Source: UBA7803 sp963822255 (GTDB taxonomy: Bacteria; Pseudomonadota; Gammaproteobacteria; Pseudomonadales; Azotimanducaceae). From it: 64,000 bases of DNA. The translations under genes were made by a program, and so were the position numbers. The stretch covers positions 434,001 to 498,000 of the forward strand of contig CAWGGV010000009.1 of NCBI GenBank assembly GCA_963822255.1, in the 5' to 3' direction. Position 1 is the first letter of the stretch. The number at the start of each line of letters is the position of its first letter. Shown piece by piece: positions 62,686 through 64,000 of this stretch. The notes under the pieces were generated by a model. That model made no database searches. It was not told the origin of the DNA and saw only the letters and a list, made by a program, of their open reading frames with translations.

Positions 62686-63956
62686 GTCCGCCGAGCCTCA
62701 GTACGCATACGACAGCCAGCTCGCGACCCGGATGTAGGCCTGGCCAAGCAACCGCAACAGGCCGTGCCCCTCGCTGTAGGCGATGACGGATGCCTGCCCC
62801 CCCACCGCAACTGGCCCTTGAGCGCCGGGTCCTGCGCCGTGTCGAAGCTGATGACCACCGGGAAACGCTGGGCCTGGCGCAGCCAGTCCCGGTCGTTCCG
62901 GATGGTCGGCAGCTCCCCTGCAGATGGCTGCCGGCCGGAGCTCACCCCGAGGCCGATGCTGCGAATCTGGCCCTGGAACACGTGACCCGGCACAGCGTCG
63001 AAGAGTATCTCCACCGGTGAACCGACCCCGATGTTGCCGAGGTTGTTCTCCGTGAAATCGGCGCTGATCCAGACATCCTGAATCGCCACCAGGGTCAACA
63101 CCGGGCCACCGGTGCCGGCGAACTGACCCACCTCCGCGCGCAGATCCGTGATCACGCCGCGGATCGATGCCGTCACCACCGTATTTGCGCGATCCAGCTC
63201 GGCCTTGTCCACCGCCGTCAGCGCTGCTTTGAGGATCGTGTTGTCACTCTCGTCCCCACCCATCTGCTCGATGGCCTGGCGGATGTCGGCATGAGCCGCG
63301 GTCACCTGGGCCTCGGCACCATCGAGGCTGGCCTGGGCGATCTCCAGGCGCCGGACCGAAATGGTGCCGGGGTCCTCCTTGTAGAGCCGATCCAGCCGGG
63401 TCAAATCCTGCCGCGCCTTGAGCGCGTTGGCCTCGGCCACTTGCAGATTGGCCCGCGCCGCGTCCACGCCGGCGCTGCCGGCAGCCACCTGGCGCCGGGC
63501 GTTGTCCAGATCGGACCGCGCCTTGTTCAGCGCAATCTGGTATTGCGCGGGATCGATCTCGAACAGCTTCTGCCCTTTCTGCACCTCCTCGTTGTTGGTG
63601 ACCCAGACCCGCGCCACGATTCCCGCTACTTCCGGGGCGACGCCCACGACGTTGCCCTCGACCCGGGCCTGGGTGGTATACGGCGTGAACCGGTCCGCCA
63701 GCAGGTACCAGGTCAGGCTGATCAGGATGGCCGCCGCCAGAATTCGTCCACCGTGCTTGACCGTACGCCCCGCCGCGTCCGGCGCCGGTTGCGCACCGGG
63801 CTTCTCGACCGGTTGCGCAGCCGGCGCTACATCGGCGTGCTTCGTTTCCTCACCCGGTTCATCGTCCGCTGGAGACCGTGCCGACGGTAGGTGGTGCCCC
63901 GAATCACTCGCAACGGCGTTGACCACGTTGCTCCGGTTGCCAGTGCCATCGCTCAT
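62682..63956 (-). CDS. HlyD-family membrane-fusion protein, C-terminal frameshift
   Basis: After a long N-terminal tail there is a single membrane span (ILAAAILISLTWYLLADRF), then YTTQARVEGNVVGVAPEVAG and a coiled hairpin (LNKARSDLDNARRQVAAGSA), the returning lipoyl half and DVWISADFTENNLGNIGVGS. It is the EmrA/HlyD type that links an inner-membrane pump to the outer membrane. In a run of seven C's near 62797-62803 the frame slips; the other frame gives ASVIAYSEGHGLLRLLGQAY and ends at 62698, the normal family end. Overlaps DUF2955 by four bases. Confidence 0.87.
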   Translation of the reverse strand: MSDGTGNRSNVVNAVASDSGHHLPSARSPADDEPGEETKHADVAPAAQPVEKPGAQPAPDAAGRTVKHGGRILAAAILISLTWYLLADRFTPYTTQARVEGNVVGVAPEVAGIVARVWVTNNEEVQKGQKLFEIDPAQYQIALNKARSDLDNARRQVAAGSAGVDAARANLQVAEANALKARQDLTRLDRLYKEDPGTISVRRLEIAQASLDGAEAQVTAAHADIRQAIEQMGGDESDNTILKAALTAVDKAELDRANTVVTASIRGVITDLRAEVGQFAGTGGPVLTLVAIQDVWISADFTENNLGNIGVGSPVEILFDAVPGHVFQGQIRSIGLGVSSGRQPSAGELPTIRNDRDWLRQAQRFPVVISFDTAQDPALKGQLRWGGRHPSSPTARGTACCGCLARPTSGSRAGCRMRTEARRT

Positions 63957-64000
63957 GGCGTGGTCCCACTTCCTGTTACGGCCGGCACGATCACCGGCAG

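Noticed and set aside
1..64000. CRISPR arrays, rRNA, tRNA or intact insertion sequences
   Set aside because: No regularly spaced repeats, no cloverleaf or rRNA-like stretches and no transposase or integrase signature were found on reading through; small RNAs cannot be excluded without a covariance search.

Overview
This window looks like chromosomal DNA of a GC-rich proteobacterium, most likely an environmental gammaproteobacterium. The grounds are two complete TonB-dependent receptors with the N-terminal style common in that group, a periplasmic D-aminoacylase-type amidohydrolase, a uronate dehydrogenase fragment, many VapBC/Phd-PIN modules and high GC throughout. No rRNA, tRNA, CRISPR array, integrase or intact transposase was seen.

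Region 1 (1-9.5 kb) holds small housekeeping and orphan genes mixed with remnants: a DUF808 protein, a SnoaL-like protein, an AAA_28 ATPase, a broken AAA ATPase, an Uma2-type nuclease, a mismatch DNA glycosylase, a broken VOC gene, an orphan ParD, a NERD protein and a cold-shock/DUF1294 fusion. Region 2 (9.1-21.3 kb) is a defence-type island: an EVE-like/HNH endonuclease, a very large SF1 helicase with a Vsr-like nuclease and a GreA/B-like tail (broken by three frameshifts), a HIT-PLD-SF2 helicase-DUF3427 fusion of 1185 residues, a membrane-anchored Mrr nuclease and a small nuclease-fold-like protein. Region 3 (21.4-38.2 kb) is a toxin-antitoxin graveyard with live and dead modules of at least five types, a duplicated MazG-like/DUF2075 pair, a HEPN protein, a collapsed MntA/HepT pair and two large helical-repeat proteins. 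Inside it lies a redoxin gene interrupted by one in-frame UGA at its redox-active cysteine position, with a SECIS-like hairpin directly downstream: a strong selenoprotein candidate.

Region 4 (38.2-46.9 kb) carries a TonB receptor, an M28 peptidase, a carboxymuconolactone-decarboxylase-like protein, the tail of a second receptor, a frameshifted beta-lactamase-family hydrolase and an HTH/nucleotidyltransferase toxin-antitoxin pair. Region 5 (46.9-60.5 kb) is catabolic: a D-aminoacylase, a VOC protein, a flavin-binding protein, then a compact operon (acyl-CoA ligase, luciferase-like monooxygenase, alpha/beta hydrolase, SnoaL-like protein), a TetR regulator, a TonB receptor, a Baeyer-Villiger-type monooxygenase and a CoA-transferase. 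A common inverted repeat, TTGCT-N7-AGCAA, lies in front of the operon (two copies 21 bp apart), in front of the receptor (one full and one half copy, same 21-bp spacing) and between the monooxygenase and CoA-transferase. I read these genes as one TetR-controlled uptake and degradation regulon for a hydrophobic, probably cyclic, ketone or terpenoid-like compound. Region 6 (60.4-64 kb) has a methyltransferase, a lipoprotein and a HlyD/DUF2955 efflux pair.

Many genes show one to three single-base frameshifts while keeping all motifs on both sides. Some of these may be sequencing errors rather than gene death; others, such as the deletions in the duplicated DUF2075 gene and in hepT, cannot be.
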